A stretch of DNA of 64,000 nucleotides, from the IMG/VR virus record IMGVR_UViG_3300013104_000001, positions 62,001 through 126,000 of that record. One strand, 5' to 3'. Below the pieces are notes generated by a model. The model did no database searches. It had not been told where the DNA came from and saw only the letters and a list, made by a program, of their open reading frames with translations. How positions within the stretch are numbered: position 1 is the stretch's first letter; each line of letters begins with the position of its first letter. This DNA comes from a virus. Shown here in pieces: positions 39,773-48,484 of the stretch. A program made the translations under genes and the position numbers.

Positions 39773-40351
39773 ATGGCAAAACTTACATTCTATTATGCTT
39801 CAATGAACGCAGGAAAATCCACAGCGTGTATTCAAGCAGGTTACAACTATATTGAACGTGGCATGCATGCGCTCATGATTAAACCTGAAGTCGATGACCG
39901 TGATGACAAAAATAGAGTCAGCTCACGTGTCGGCTTATCGGCCAAAGCTATGGTGTTTGATGCCGAGGCTAATCTGTACGAATTAGTCTTGCTGCAAATG
40001 AAAACCTCGAAAGTCTCTGTCGTGTTAGTTGATGAAGCGCAGTTCCTCACCAAAGAACAGGTCACTGAACTTAGCGACATTGCTGATTTCAATGACGTGC
40101 CAGTTGTGTGTTATGGATTGCGCACTGACTTCCAGGGCGAACCTTTCCCAGGCTCTGCCGCACTCATGGCCCGTGCTGATCGTCTTAATGAATTGATCGG
40201 TGTATGTCACTGTGGTTCAAAAGCCCACTTTGTATTGCGTCGTGACGAAAAAGGTCATGTTGTAAAAGAAGGCGAGCAAATTCTCATTGGCGGGAATGAT
40301 CGTTACGAAGCCGTCTGTCGTAAACATCACCGCCTTGCAATGCTTAGTTAA
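39773..40351 (+). CDS. tdk: Thymidine kinase, 192 aa
   Basis: Type II thymidine kinase: P-loop SMNAGKST (residues 10-17), DEAQF (87-91), CYGLRTDFQGEPFPGS, and zinc-ribbon cysteines CHCG plus a later CRKHH. It phosphorylates thymidine to dTMP, complementing thyA. Length is close to Escherichia coli Tdk (205). ATG 39773 lies after a 68-base gap with a weak ribosome site (GAGATTAACATC). Confidence 0.96.
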   Translation: MAKLTFYYASMNAGKSTACIQAGYNYIERGMHALMIKPEVDDRDDKNRVSSRVGLSAKAMVFDAEANLYELVLLQMKTSKVSVVLVDEAQFLTKEQVTELSDIADFNDVPVVCYGLRTDFQGEPFPGSAALMARADRLNELIGVCHCGSKAHFVLRRDEKGHVVKEGEQILIGGNDRYEAVCRKHHRLAMLS

Positions 40352-40366
40352 TAAGTAAGGGCACGT

Positions 40367-41083
40367 ATGTTAGAAATGATGATGGCGTCAAGATCAACTG
40401 TACCAAAAGCCGGACAGCCGTTACTTGGGTATAACTTTGATCAGGGTAAGAGTATCAGTGCGCCTAGCGTAACAGGTTATACCGGCGGGACCATTGAAAC
40501 GCTTGGTAGCAGGGTTTCAGCTCTTAGTGGGTATACCAAAAGCCTGCGTGTTACAAGTCCGGTGGCTAGCATCACTCCGTTGTCTGCGCTGTCAACATTG
40601 GGCCTCGGTGATTTCACGTTAGAGTGTTATGCTTGGATAACCACTCTTCCTGGTGACTATTACCAGCTGTTCCTGGCAACATTTGCTAACGGCAAATACC
40701 TGACAATCCGCGCCGGTAATGGTTCGTTTAACCAACGTATGCAAGTAGGTATCGATCTGGGTAATGGCGCTAACTTCTGCAGTAGTCAGACTGGCCCCTC
40801 TTTACGTAACGGATGGCATCATTATGCATTTGTTCGTAAGGCAGGTAAATGTCGCTTCTTTATTGACGGCCAGTTACAGATGCTTGCGCAAGGAATTGGT
40901 ACGACTTACAACCTTACTGAGTTTGATGCTAACTTTGATCTGTCGGGTAACATGAGCTCATTCGTAATTGGTAAGGCTAACTCCGGTACAGGTGATTTAA
41001 CGATGCCTGAATTCCTGTTGTCCAAAACAGCAAGATACCAGGCAAGCTTTACACCGCCTTCTCGACCTATCTACCAACCATGA
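40367..41083 (+). CDS. LamG/concanavalin-like jelly-roll protein, 238 aa
   Basis: Residues 75-235 follow the LamG pattern: DFTLECYAWITTL, a QLFLATFANGKYLTIRAGNG strand pair, NGWHHYAFVRKAGKCRFFID (family core W-H-H-x-A-x-x-R) and FVIGKANSGTGDL, ending RYQASFTPPSRPI. In phages such domains bind carbohydrate and sit in tail or capsid decorations. Probably a virion protein. It lies next to the glycine-rich adhesin with tdk in between. Confidence 0.82.
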   Translation: MLEMMMASRSTVPKAGQPLLGYNFDQGKSISAPSVTGYTGGTIETLGSRVSALSGYTKSLRVTSPVASITPLSALSTLGLGDFTLECYAWITTLPGDYYQLFLATFANGKYLTIRAGNGSFNQRMQVGIDLGNGANFCSSQTGPSLRNGWHHYAFVRKAGKCRFFIDGQLQMLAQGIGTTYNLTEFDANFDLSGNMSSFVIGKANSGTGDLTMPEFLLSKTARYQASFTPPSRPIYQP

Positions 41084-41090
41084 TAACGAT

Positions 41091-41118
41091 GCCAGGGTTA
41101 GCCCTGGCTCTTATGCCG
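41091..41118 (+). terminator. Hairpin terminator with ATGCCG
   Basis: GCCAGGG/CCCTGGC (41091-41097, 41102-41108), then TCTT and ATGCCG 41113-41118. Confidence 0.87.
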
Positions 41119-41135
41119 TGCTAAATCATTTCATA

Positions 41136-41154
41136 CCTACATTACCCATGTGTA
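41136..41154 (+). promoter_or_regulatory. Early-type promoter, CCTACATTAC...GTGTA
   Basis: CCTACATTAC at 41136-41145, then CCATGTGTAG. It sits 52 bases before the gene at 41207, and so upstream of the HslU-like gene too. Confidence 0.6.
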
Positions 41155-41206
41155 GAACCAAACATTGTTAACTTAACCTATAGTGTTTTTGTTGCGAGAT
41201 TAATTA

Positions 41207-41566
41207 ATGAACAGTTTAATTCTGGATGTAACCCCTAACGTGATATCCGTCACGCGCAGATTCACTAATGCAAACTGGGAAGGTATTTTACGTGATATCA
41301 GTTTGCGTGTTCTAAAACAATACGAGGAAGTGCGGGCAACTAACCGTGTTCCTTATTTGGATACTGTTTACTTGCAGGAGCTACAGTGGCGTTATGGTTT
41401 TGAAAGGAATGACCAAGCGGTGCTGACCCAATTTACCGAACTGTATAACAACTTATACTCAGCCATTGCCGGGTATGTCAATTCGATTAACCCCACCAAC
41501 CTGTTGACCGTTGTTCAAGTAACGACAGCCAACAATGTCTTCCAATTGCATTTAGGGTATGCCTAA
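41207..41566 (+). CDS. Hypothetical protein upstream of HslU-like gene, 119 aa
   Basis: Weak ribosome site before ATG 41207. Soluble, helical in the middle (GILRDISLRVLKQYEEVRAT) with strands at both ends. Its stop overlaps the HslU-like start (TAATG), so the two are translationally coupled; an adaptor or partner role is a reasonable guess. Not recognised. Confidence 0.82.
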   Translation: MNSLILDVTPNVISVTRRFTNANWEGILRDISLRVLKQYEEVRATNRVPYLDTVYLQELQWRYGFERNDQAVLTQFTELYNNLYSAIAGYVNSINPTNLLTVVQVTTANNVFQLHLGYA

Positions 41567-43299
41567 TGTCTACCATGACCACTAATGAAGTTGTTGAACA
41601 CTTAGACCAGTATGTAATTGGTCAGATGGAACCTAAACGTGCCATTGCACTGGCGTATCGTGAACGTATGCTCAAAGCCGAAAACACCGGCGCTGAATGG
41701 AAATACATTACGCCTTCTAACATCCTCATGGTCGGACCTTCAGGTTCCGGTAAAACTGAATTAGCCAGGCAGCTGGCTGAGATGACGAACAGTCCTTTCG
41801 TTAAATGCGAAATCACCGAATTCACTCAGGTGGGTTATCACGGTCGTGACGTTAAAGCAATCCTGACTGACTTAGTCAATGACGCGGTACGTATTGCACC
41901 TGCCATCTGGGCCAAAGAGAATAAGCCGAAACTCTCTAAGTCGGCACGTGACATGTTATCCCTGATACTCAAGGATAAAGCGGAACGGGAAATGTTCTCA
42001 AAGGTAATGAACATTCCTGATGACAAACTCACCTTGACATCATTAGAGGAGGCGCTACTTAGCAAGAACTCTGTGTACCGTAAAATCAATATAAGCTATC
42101 GCTGGTATAGCGACATGATCATCGCGGCAGCAACAAAGAAGAAACGCGATGAAGAACCCGCTGAACCCGAACCTAACATCCTTGAGGACAGTGCAGCCTG
42201 GTCGCAATGGTACATCCGCAACAAACTTAATCCCCGCAGCTTTGGTATTCGGGCTAACGATGAAGTGCAACATATTCGTCATGCCGCCATGTTGCTGGAT
42301 TCAGTTGGTGCGAAAGATACTAAGCTTGAAGAAGCCCTGGTCGAGAACATCGGTGCGCCTTTTAATGAAGCACGTAAAAAGATCAGCTCTAAAGGCCGAG
42401 GTATCGGCAAGATCATCAAGTTCTTAATGGATCATAAACTTGAGGGTGATAAGGACGCGTCGATTGAAGTCCTTAAAGCATTGGCGCCGTTTAAGAAAGT
42501 GCAGTTGGATAATGTCATTGATATCAGTGATGCCCTGCGTACCAGTTCTGAACCACCTGCTGACTTCATCGTCAAATTGGTAGAAGAGCGTGGCATTGTC
42601 TTCATCGATGAATTCGATAAGATCTTTGTCGACTTGCGTGGGTCCAACGTGGGTAACATGGGTGTGGTGCGTGACTTGATGCCTTACCTGGATGGTGTCA
42701 TTGCTGACGTTCCTACAATCACTGACCGTGACCGTAGTGGTGGTATGTTTGGTACTCGCAGTGAAACGTATCAGATCAATACCGCTAATATCCTCTGGAT
42801 CGCATCAGGTGCGTTTCATCTGGCTAAGGTCTCAGATGTACCTGCCGAGATCTTAGGACGTCTCCCAGTGCATGTCACGCTCAATCAGCTGAAAGCAGAT
42901 GACCTGGAAAAAGTATTGATTAAACCACATGGCTCGTTAATCAATGCAATCACCACGGTACTGAAAGCAGAAGGCGTTGATTTCGTTATTGAACCTACTG
43001 CCATTCGTGCTATTGCTGAACTTGCTTTTGAAGCTAACACTTACGGTGAAGATACCGGTGCTCGTCGGTTGAAGACCGTTTGTCGTGAACTGTTCGGTGA
43101 CTTACTGTATACCGCCTCTAACTTACCACCTGACCAACGTAAGGTACGTTTCACCGCCGCACAAGTGAACGCAGCTCACGACCGCATTATGGCGAACGTT
43201 ACTAAACGTAAAGAGAAGAAAGAGCCGGGTCAGAAAGAACGCGAAGACTTCAAACAAATGCTTGATGCCATTCGCGGCAAAGTTACCCAACCCGATTAA
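41566..43299 (+). CDS. HslU-like AAA+ unfoldase, 577 aa
   Basis: Clear HslU/ClpY family: LDQYVIGQMEPKRAIALAYR, Walker A GPSGSGKT (57-64), pore motif GYHG (90-93, GYVG in HslU), Walker B IVFIDE (344-349), SGAFHLA, GRLP (431-434) and sensor-2 TGARRL (497-502). It is about 130 residues longer than bacterial HslU, with an enlarged I-domain (residues 110-335). It lacks the HslU C-terminal tail that docks into HslV; instead it has a charged end (KRKEKKEPGQKERED). It may unfold phage or host proteins alone or with the HslV-like product of the 719 gene. Coupled to the gene before. Confidence 0.9.
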   Translation: MSTMTTNEVVEHLDQYVIGQMEPKRAIALAYRERMLKAENTGAEWKYITPSNILMVGPSGSGKTELARQLAEMTNSPFVKCEITEFTQVGYHGRDVKAILTDLVNDAVRIAPAIWAKENKPKLSKSARDMLSLILKDKAEREMFSKVMNIPDDKLTLTSLEEALLSKNSVYRKINISYRWYSDMIIAAATKKKRDEEPAEPEPNILEDSAAWSQWYIRNKLNPRSFGIRANDEVQHIRHAAMLLDSVGAKDTKLEEALVENIGAPFNEARKKISSKGRGIGKIIKFLMDHKLEGDKDASIEVLKALAPFKKVQLDNVIDISDALRTSSEPPADFIVKLVEERGIVFIDEFDKIFVDLRGSNVGNMGVVRDLMPYLDGVIADVPTITDRDRSGGMFGTRSETYQINTANILWIASGAFHLAKVSDVPAEILGRLPVHVTLNQLKADDLEKVLIKPHGSLINAITTVLKAEGVDFVIEPTAIRAIAELAFEANTYGEDTGARRLKTVCRELFGDLLYTASNLPPDQRKVRFTAAQVNAAHDRIMANVTKRKEKKEPGQKEREDFKQMLDAIRGKVTQPD

Positions 43300-43307
43300 T
43301 TAATTAC

Positions 43308-43333
43308 CGGGGGTCTAATCACCCCCGCTTATT
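43308..43333 (+). terminator. Hairpin, terminator-like
   Basis: CGGGGGT/ACCCCCG (43308-43314, 43321-43327) with a six-base loop, followed by CTTATT rather than a full T run. Confidence 0.6.
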
Positions 43334-43346
43334 CAAGGAAACATGC

Positions 43347-43889
43347 ATGCAATTCGAATACATTGAAATCAGTAAACTCAATCCGCAGGCAATCATCAAA
43401 ACGGCGTTGAACAATTTCGTTCGTCTTTATTCGGCGTTTAACCAATTAGGTGAAATGTCTAATGAAGAGGTTGTTGCGGAGATCAATCGGGGTGACTGTG
43501 GCGTGACGGCGATCGCGGTTCATCATGTTCTCAAAGAGAAGTACAAAATTGAGACCACTGTCGTCGTCTGTCGCAACCATTGCTGGCTGTGCTACGAAGG
43601 CATTGACTACGACACACTGTATCCAGAGGGCTATGAAGGCTCAGCCGCAGCGCATTGGGAAAAAGACATCAATGCACCACGCTGCCCAATAACCTTCAAA
43701 GAAGCGTGCGACGAATGGATGCCGTGTGATGTAAAAGGCGCAGTCATGGTCAAAGGGTTCTGCGATAAGCTCTGGGTTAAGTTCCCGCCTGAGCTCCAGC
43801 ACTGCTTTGACAATGCCGATGAATACGAACGGCCTGGCGAGCTTGCTAAGTACGAAGCACAACTTCAATCTGCGTTAGAGAAAATCTAA
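43347..43889 (+). CDS. Papain-like-fold candidate 2, 180 aa
   Basis: Paralogue of the 35884 product in the block RGDCGVTAIAVHHVLKEKY...NHCWLCYEGIDYDTLYPEGY. Cys51, His78 and Asp89 are placed like a papain-type triad. The C-terminal 85 residues differ from the paralogue and carry several Cys (PRCPITFKEACDEWMPCDV). CAAGGAAAC precedes ATG 43347. It directly follows the HslU-like gene, so it may be co-expressed with it. Confidence 0.68.
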   Translation: MQFEYIEISKLNPQAIIKTALNNFVRLYSAFNQLGEMSNEEVVAEINRGDCGVTAIAVHHVLKEKYKIETTVVVCRNHCWLCYEGIDYDTLYPEGYEGSAAAHWEKDINAPRCPITFKEACDEWMPCDVKGAVMVKGFCDKLWVKFPPELQHCFDNADEYERPGELAKYEAQLQSALEKI

Positions 43890-43897
43890 GGTGACAC

Positions 43898-44446
43898 ATG
43901 TCTACTGTCGATAGTGAAAAACGTTTAAGCGTATTCAGTGGTGGTAGTTTTCAAGGTCTGACGATCAGCGTGATGACTGGGTTACGTGAGCTTCTTACGC
44001 CCGGTATCCGTAAAGTTAACCTGTATGGCCTGCGCCGTGAATACTACAAAGTGTTGATTGCGTCGTTACGTGCAGAGTACGAACCCTACGGTGCAGTCGT
44101 CACGGTTAACACGTCCCCTATGTATGATTCTGTGGATATCTCCTGGCCGGCGTCAGATAGCGTGACTATCCTCGTCATGGATCCCAGTGACCTTAAGTTA
44201 GCCCATCTGCAGGGATGTGCGCATGACACACGGGTCATTGGTATCACGGCACAGCCAATGACGACCACGTGGTTGTTTGACCTCTATGATATCTCTCGTC
44301 AGTCGGGTATTCATACCCGCATCTACACCACGGGATATGTACCAGAGCCGGGTCCATTGAGTCTGTTGGAATCGTTTGAACTCATCCATTATGTCTCGTC
44401 AGCGAAGTCCGAACCGCAAGTAACTGCCGACATAAATGGCGCTTAA
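43898..44446 (+). CDS. Hypothetical Rossmann-like protein, 182 aa
   Basis: Alternating helices and strands (SVTILVMDPSDLKLAHL, TRVIGITAQPMTTTWLFDL, IHTRIYTTGYVPEPG) suggest an open alpha/beta sheet. No catalytic motif is obvious. AAGGTG precedes ATG 43898. Ends a unit before the 44457 terminator. Confidence 0.83.
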   Translation: MSTVDSEKRLSVFSGGSFQGLTISVMTGLRELLTPGIRKVNLYGLRREYYKVLIASLRAEYEPYGAVVTVNTSPMYDSVDISWPASDSVTILVMDPSDLKLAHLQGCAHDTRVIGITAQPMTTTWLFDLYDISRQSGIHTRIYTTGYVPEPGPLSLLESFELIHYVSSAKSEPQVTADINGA

Positions 44447-44456
44447 TATGTTACCT

Positions 44457-44490
44457 GCCTCCTGGGTAATTCCGGGAGGCTTTTTATACG
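44457..44490 (+). terminator. Hairpin terminator with ATACGG variant
   Basis: GCCTCCTGG/CCGGGAGGC stem (44457-44480, one T-G pair), then TTTTT and ATACGG, a diverged form of the hexamer. Confidence 0.85.
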
Positions 44491-44515
44491 GTCTTCATTT
44501 TTTGTTGAGGGTAGC

Positions 44516-44869
44516 ATGACACCTGTTGGATTAACTGTCTGTTTTAGATTGCAGGCGACTGACGTGGTGCCGTTCTTGGTTGGTGTCTGCACCTACGATG
44601 TGGATGTAACTGTTGAACGCGCATCCGGTTTATTGGGTGAGCTCGAAGGATTGTGTAAACGGATTATGTATCGCTACGATCACAACGCCTGTGAATACCA
44701 AATAAAGGAAAAACAACTAGACATCACCTTACCTTTTATCCCTAATCTATTCGAAGGGAAAATTGAACCTCCTATTACTACACGCATTCCGAAAGGTGTT
44801 AACTACGCAATTAATGGGTGTATGAAAGAAACTCATGAAGTGCTGTATCCGTTAAGATCTAAGGTGTAA
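44516..44869 (+). CDS. Hypothetical protein, 117 aa
   Basis: GAGGGTAGC precedes ATG 44516. Soluble, strand-rich N-terminus (VGLTVCFRLQATDVVPF), three Cys. No recognised family. It lies alone between a terminator and the 44882 early-type site. Confidence 0.8.
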   Translation: MTPVGLTVCFRLQATDVVPFLVGVCTYDVDVTVERASGLLGELEGLCKRIMYRYDHNACEYQIKEKQLDITLPFIPNLFEGKIEPPITTRIPKGVNYAINGCMKETHEVLYPLRSKV

Positions 44870-44881
44870 AGTTTTTCAAGT

Positions 44882-44900
44882 CTACATTACTACCGTGATG
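44882..44900 (+). promoter_or_regulatory. Early-type promoter, CTACATTAC...GTGATG
   Basis: CTACATTAC at 44882-44890, then TACCGTGATG. It starts 12 bases after the preceding stop and 34 bases before the gene at 44925. Confidence 0.6.
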
Positions 44901-44924
44901 TATGATAATTAAGAAAGGTGACCT

Positions 44925-45509
44925 ATGGCCTGGAAAGGTTATGTTATCGAATTCCTGCACGTTAAACCACCTCGGTACTATTACGGTGCAGCGGTAGGCG
45001 ATGTGTTTGAAACGGTAAACGCATTGTTAGCACGTGCACGTAACAAAGACGTCAGTGTAGCGAATGGACTTATTGAGTTAGTGGCTTATCCGCAGGAAGG
45101 ATTAGGTGAGCCTGTCTATAAGGTCATTGAACTACCGAAAGGGAAAGAGAAAGATCCTGAGATCTGGCTTGACGAACTGATGCACTCAGATGTTCAGCAG
45201 GGGAATCAGGCAAGCAGCATTAACATCAATCACCTTAAACGTCGTATCCGTCGTTTACGTTCTGTTGTTACTGTCAATGCTGGATTGTATTACGATAATG
45301 ACGAGCCGATGATTACAGACCAACAGTGGGATGAGTTTGCGTATAAACTTGTTGAGCTGCAGAAACGGTATCATTGGTTGTTACCCCACATCGACTTCTT
45401 CGATAATTACTTCTACGACTTCGATGGCAGTACCGGTATGCATCTACCGTATCGAGATGCCTACTTCATGGGGATCATGAAAGTAGTGACCACACCTAAG
45501 GACAAATAA
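44925..45509 (+). CDS. Protein with LigA domain-Ia-like segment, 194 aa
   Basis: Residues 100-145 (LKRRIRRLRSVVTVNAGLYY, then DNDEPMITDQQWDEFAYKLV and ELQKRY) resemble the N-terminal Ia domain of NAD-dependent DNA ligases (AYYv.d.PsisDaeYD.L..eL..lE). That domain recognises NAD nicotinamide. There is no adenylation domain here, so this is not a ligase by itself. The N-terminal 90 residues are unassigned. AAAGGTG precedes ATG 44925. The similarity is a visual match only. Confidence 0.7.
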   Translation: MAWKGYVIEFLHVKPPRYYYGAAVGDVFETVNALLARARNKDVSVANGLIELVAYPQEGLGEPVYKVIELPKGKEKDPEIWLDELMHSDVQQGNQASSININHLKRRIRRLRSVVTVNAGLYYDNDEPMITDQQWDEFAYKLVELQKRYHWLLPHIDFFDNYFYDFDGSTGMHLPYRDAYFMGIMKVVTTPKDK

Positions 45510-45557
45510 TTCCTCATATGCCTATCATGGCGCTTATTAAAAGCAAGAGAGAAAACA

Positions 45558-46175
45558 ATGAACATCGTCAACAGTATTATCAAACTTGGCTCAGGTAACG
45601 AGCCGTGCACAATAACCATTGATCACGATCAAGAAACCGGCGACGCGAATGCTAAACTCCAATACATGAGTGCCGATATCATCGACATCACCTGGGGTAT
45701 TAAGAAACGTAAGGACACGAAGTTCCGGTTAGGCGCAACAGCACATGGGTTAACCCAGCTCTATTTGTACGTGCATCACAATCTGATCAAAACAGACAGT
45801 CCGTTGGTGCGCGACTACTTCACATGGAAGCGTGAAGAGATCTTAGAGAATATCAAAACACTCGGGATCATCTACAACGGTGATGAGTGGTGGGATAAGC
45901 TCAAACAATCTTTCTTCCGTCTGGCGATTGTTGAACAGAAGTCAGAAACGTTAAAAGCAGTGATGGTCTTAACTAGCGATGCCAAAGAGCATAAAGCTTT
46001 TTACACCATCAGTGCTGATTCCAAACTGACGGGCAGAGAAAATAGTGGCCGGACACAATTACTGGGTGTGAGCACCCGTATCGTCAGTTATTACAATCTG
46101 ACAGAATCACCTGAATCAATTGATTCTATTTTGGCGAAGTACACCCCTGAACACGTTACAGCAAAAGCTGTTTAA
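45558..46175 (+). CDS. Hypothetical protein, 205 aa
   Basis: Soluble alpha/beta protein; AAGAGAGAAAAC before ATG 45558. N-terminus strand-rich with acidic loops (CTITIDHDQETGDANAKL), middle basic and helical. Not recognised. Precedes the DHFR fusion with 13 bases between. Confidence 0.83.
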   Translation: MNIVNSIIKLGSGNEPCTITIDHDQETGDANAKLQYMSADIIDITWGIKKRKDTKFRLGATAHGLTQLYLYVHHNLIKTDSPLVRDYFTWKREEILENIKTLGIIYNGDEWWDKLKQSFFRLAIVEQKSETLKAVMVLTSDAKEHKAFYTISADSKLTGRENSGRTQLLGVSTRIVSYYNLTESPESIDSILAKYTPEHVTAKAV

Positions 46176-46188
46176 AAAGGAACGTAGT

Positions 46189-47817
46189 ATGACTAAGCAG
46201 ATTCAAGATATGGTTTTCGCTATTCGACTCGGCGACAGTACACCTGGTGTTGATTATCGGATGATAAGCCTGGTCAATGACGATGGGCATTTGGTAATCG
46301 AACATCCCGTTCCAACCAATATGTCCAACTACTTACTCAGCCTGCCGACTGACGAGAGCAATAAGAAGTGTGCAGCCTATCTGGCCATTGCTTATAACTA
46401 CACGCGTGACTATCGTGAAGGGTGTGGTGCAGCAGCGGCTGAGTTCGCACGTTCTGCCTGGGCATGTCTTGAGCAGTATGTTGTTGAAAAGGGCCTGGGC
46501 GAATTCACTAACGAAGACTTTACCGATATCACGGTTGTTGACTACATCGATGGATTGCCATCCGCGATGATCACCAGTCCTAACGGCTCTGAAGTTGTTA
46601 TCACATTACGTCGTCAGAATGGTCAGCTGTGGACTGAACACGTTCGTCACTTTACTGATGAAGATGTCATTCCAACAATTGCTGAGCTGTACGAAGAATG
46701 GGGGCAGGCTGATAGCGCACGTCAACAGATCGAACCTGCAGCGGTAATGAGCTTTGGTGAAGTGAACTTCGTCTACGCTGTCGATGTCTCTGAAGCGGCA
46801 CGGGTGCGCCGTGAAGCAGTACTGCAGATCACAGTTGGTGATCGTGTGGTTGTTGAGCAGCGTATCTTTGAAGGTAGCAAACCACTGCTGTACTTCATCC
46901 TGGAAGTATTCAACATGTTGGCGCTGCGTTTTCGTATCGGCAGTGTTGCGACAATCCAGGAAGATGATCGTGTCCTTATCCTGAACGCCATCATCGGTAT
47001 TCTCAGTAACCACATGCGCATGGGCGAGCACGTCCAAATGGAAGCGGGTCTCGTGTACGCGTACGAAGGCAGCATTGATGATCAGGTGACGTATTCGGTC
47101 AGTCATGAACTCACTGCTGAGAATCGCATCAAGGCCATCTATCGCTTCATGCGTATGTCTGATGACACCATGCGTCGCAGTGTGGAAATGGTTGACGAGG
47201 TCGAGTATCTCGAATCACCTATGACCCCAATGGAATTCTACAACGCGTTCCAGGAAAACATTGCGCGTGAGCTCGGTGTTGCACGTCGCTTTGATATCGC
47301 AATGATTGCTGCGGTAGATCAGCAAAATGGTCTGGGTAAAGATAATGAGCTGCTGTTCCGTATTAAAGAAGACATGCAGTACTTTAGAGAGAGTACTCTG
47401 CATTCTCCGGTAATCATGGGACGCAAGACTTATGACTCCTTGCCTAACCCGTTGGTTGATCGTCTGAACATCGTTATTACGTCTCAGCCAATCAAAGACC
47501 ATACTACCAAGTCAGGCGTTGTCTTTGTGAATAGCAAAGAAGAAGCTCTGGCCAAAGCAGTAGGGTATCTGACTGAGAATGGTGGCGATAAGATCTGGAT
47601 CATCGGTGGTGCACAGATCTATGCAATGTTCCTGCCAGATGCATCTGAGTTACATCTGACCATCATCTACGCAGAACGTGAAGATGCGGATACCTTCTTC
47701 CCTGAGTTTAACCACAGCGCGTATGATGCTGAGGCGCTGTTTGAGCAGCATCAGATCATCACACGTGAAGGTGAAGAGATCGCCTACAATCGTTTCATCC
47801 TGCGTCCTAAGTCGTAA
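46189..47817 (+). CDS. Dihydrofolate reductase with large N-terminal extension, 542 aa
   Basis: Residues 368-542 are a complete DHFR: MIAAVDQQNGLGKDNELLF, catalytic Asp395 in RIKEDMQYFR (equivalent to Asp27), GRKTYDSLP, VDRLNIVIT, WIIGGAQIYAMFL and the closing DADTFFPEF. The usual Trp22 position is Phe (LLF). It regenerates tetrahydrofolate for the phage ThyA. The N-terminal 365 residues are unrelated to known DHFR fusions I recall (not TS-DHFR). They may hold two similar halves (starting DMVFAIRLGD and NFVYAVDVSE). ATG 46189 follows AAAAGGAA; an earlier in-frame codon lies in the previous gene. Confidence 0.9.
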   Translation: MTKQIQDMVFAIRLGDSTPGVDYRMISLVNDDGHLVIEHPVPTNMSNYLLSLPTDESNKKCAAYLAIAYNYTRDYREGCGAAAAEFARSAWACLEQYVVEKGLGEFTNEDFTDITVVDYIDGLPSAMITSPNGSEVVITLRRQNGQLWTEHVRHFTDEDVIPTIAELYEEWGQADSARQQIEPAAVMSFGEVNFVYAVDVSEAARVRREAVLQITVGDRVVVEQRIFEGSKPLLYFILEVFNMLALRFRIGSVATIQEDDRVLILNAIIGILSNHMRMGEHVQMEAGLVYAYEGSIDDQVTYSVSHELTAENRIKAIYRFMRMSDDTMRRSVEMVDEVEYLESPMTPMEFYNAFQENIARELGVARRFDIAMIAAVDQQNGLGKDNELLFRIKEDMQYFRESTLHSPVIMGRKTYDSLPNPLVDRLNIVITSQPIKDHTTKSGVVFVNSKEEALAKAVGYLTENGGDKIWIIGGAQIYAMFLPDASELHLTIIYAEREDADTFFPEFNHSAYDAEALFEQHQIITREGEEIAYNRFILRPKS

Positions 47818-47827
47818 TTAACTAACC

Positions 47828-47850
47828 AGGGGGATTAAACGCCCCCTTCT
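47828..47850 (+). terminator. Hairpin, terminator-like
   Basis: AGGGGG/CCCCCT stem (47828-47833, 47842-47847) with an eight-base loop, followed by TCTTGTT. Modest T content. Confidence 0.65.
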
Positions 47851-47871
47851 TGTTATATAAGGAAAATTATC

Positions 47872-48483
47872 GTGGCCAAATCATCAGCGTTAAAGAAAGC
47901 AACTGTTCCTGCTATTGTTGAGTTTGCAATGGGCACCAATGTATTCGACTTCGCAGCAACGAAACCGAATGCCGTTATCCTGCTCGATAGCAACACCATC
48001 AGCATTCAGTACACGCCTGCTTTTCATCAATTCAAACCAGAAGTTCAGAAAGCACTGCTGGCAGCAGAACTCACCTCACCCATCCTCAGTTTACAAAGCC
48101 CGTTGTTACCCAATGGTAAAGTCGATACAGAAAGCAACAGCATGGTTATTGCAGCGCTATCTGATAAGACTGAAGCGTACGACGGTAAGAAGCTTGGTCA
48201 CTTACGCGAGTTCCCGGGTGGTTACTTTATCCACACGCATTATCACGGCGGTGCAGGTAGCGACTTCAGCTATGCGCTTTTTGAAGAGTCACTGCGTAAC
48301 TACTGCGAAATGGCTTACCTGATGGGTGCCAAAGATCGTCCAGTTGTTATCAACTTACCTGGCCTGCAGTGTAATTGTGTTTATACTGAAGCCCGTGCAG
48401 TAAAACCACAACATATCGAACGTGTCAAAGAGATCATTGAAAACACCATGTTCGAAAACACCACTGTGTATCTGGTTCTGTAA
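47872..48483 (+). CDS. Hypothetical protein, 203 aa
   Basis: GTG start at 47872 after TAAGGAAA. Alpha/beta protein with the segment GGYFIHTHYHGGAGSDFSYA (paired His) and a terminal strand (NTTVYLVL). I considered a macro or metallo-hydrolase domain but no full motif is present. It is followed two bases later by the GNAT gene. Confidence 0.83.
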   Translation: MAKSSALKKATVPAIVEFAMGTNVFDFAATKPNAVILLDSNTISIQYTPAFHQFKPEVQKALLAAELTSPILSLQSPLLPNGKVDTESNSMVIAALSDKTEAYDGKKLGHLREFPGGYFIHTHYHGGAGSDFSYALFEESLRNYCEMAYLMGAKDRPVVINLPGLQCNCVYTEARAVKPQHIERVKEIIENTMFENTTVYLVL

Positions 48484-48484
48484 T

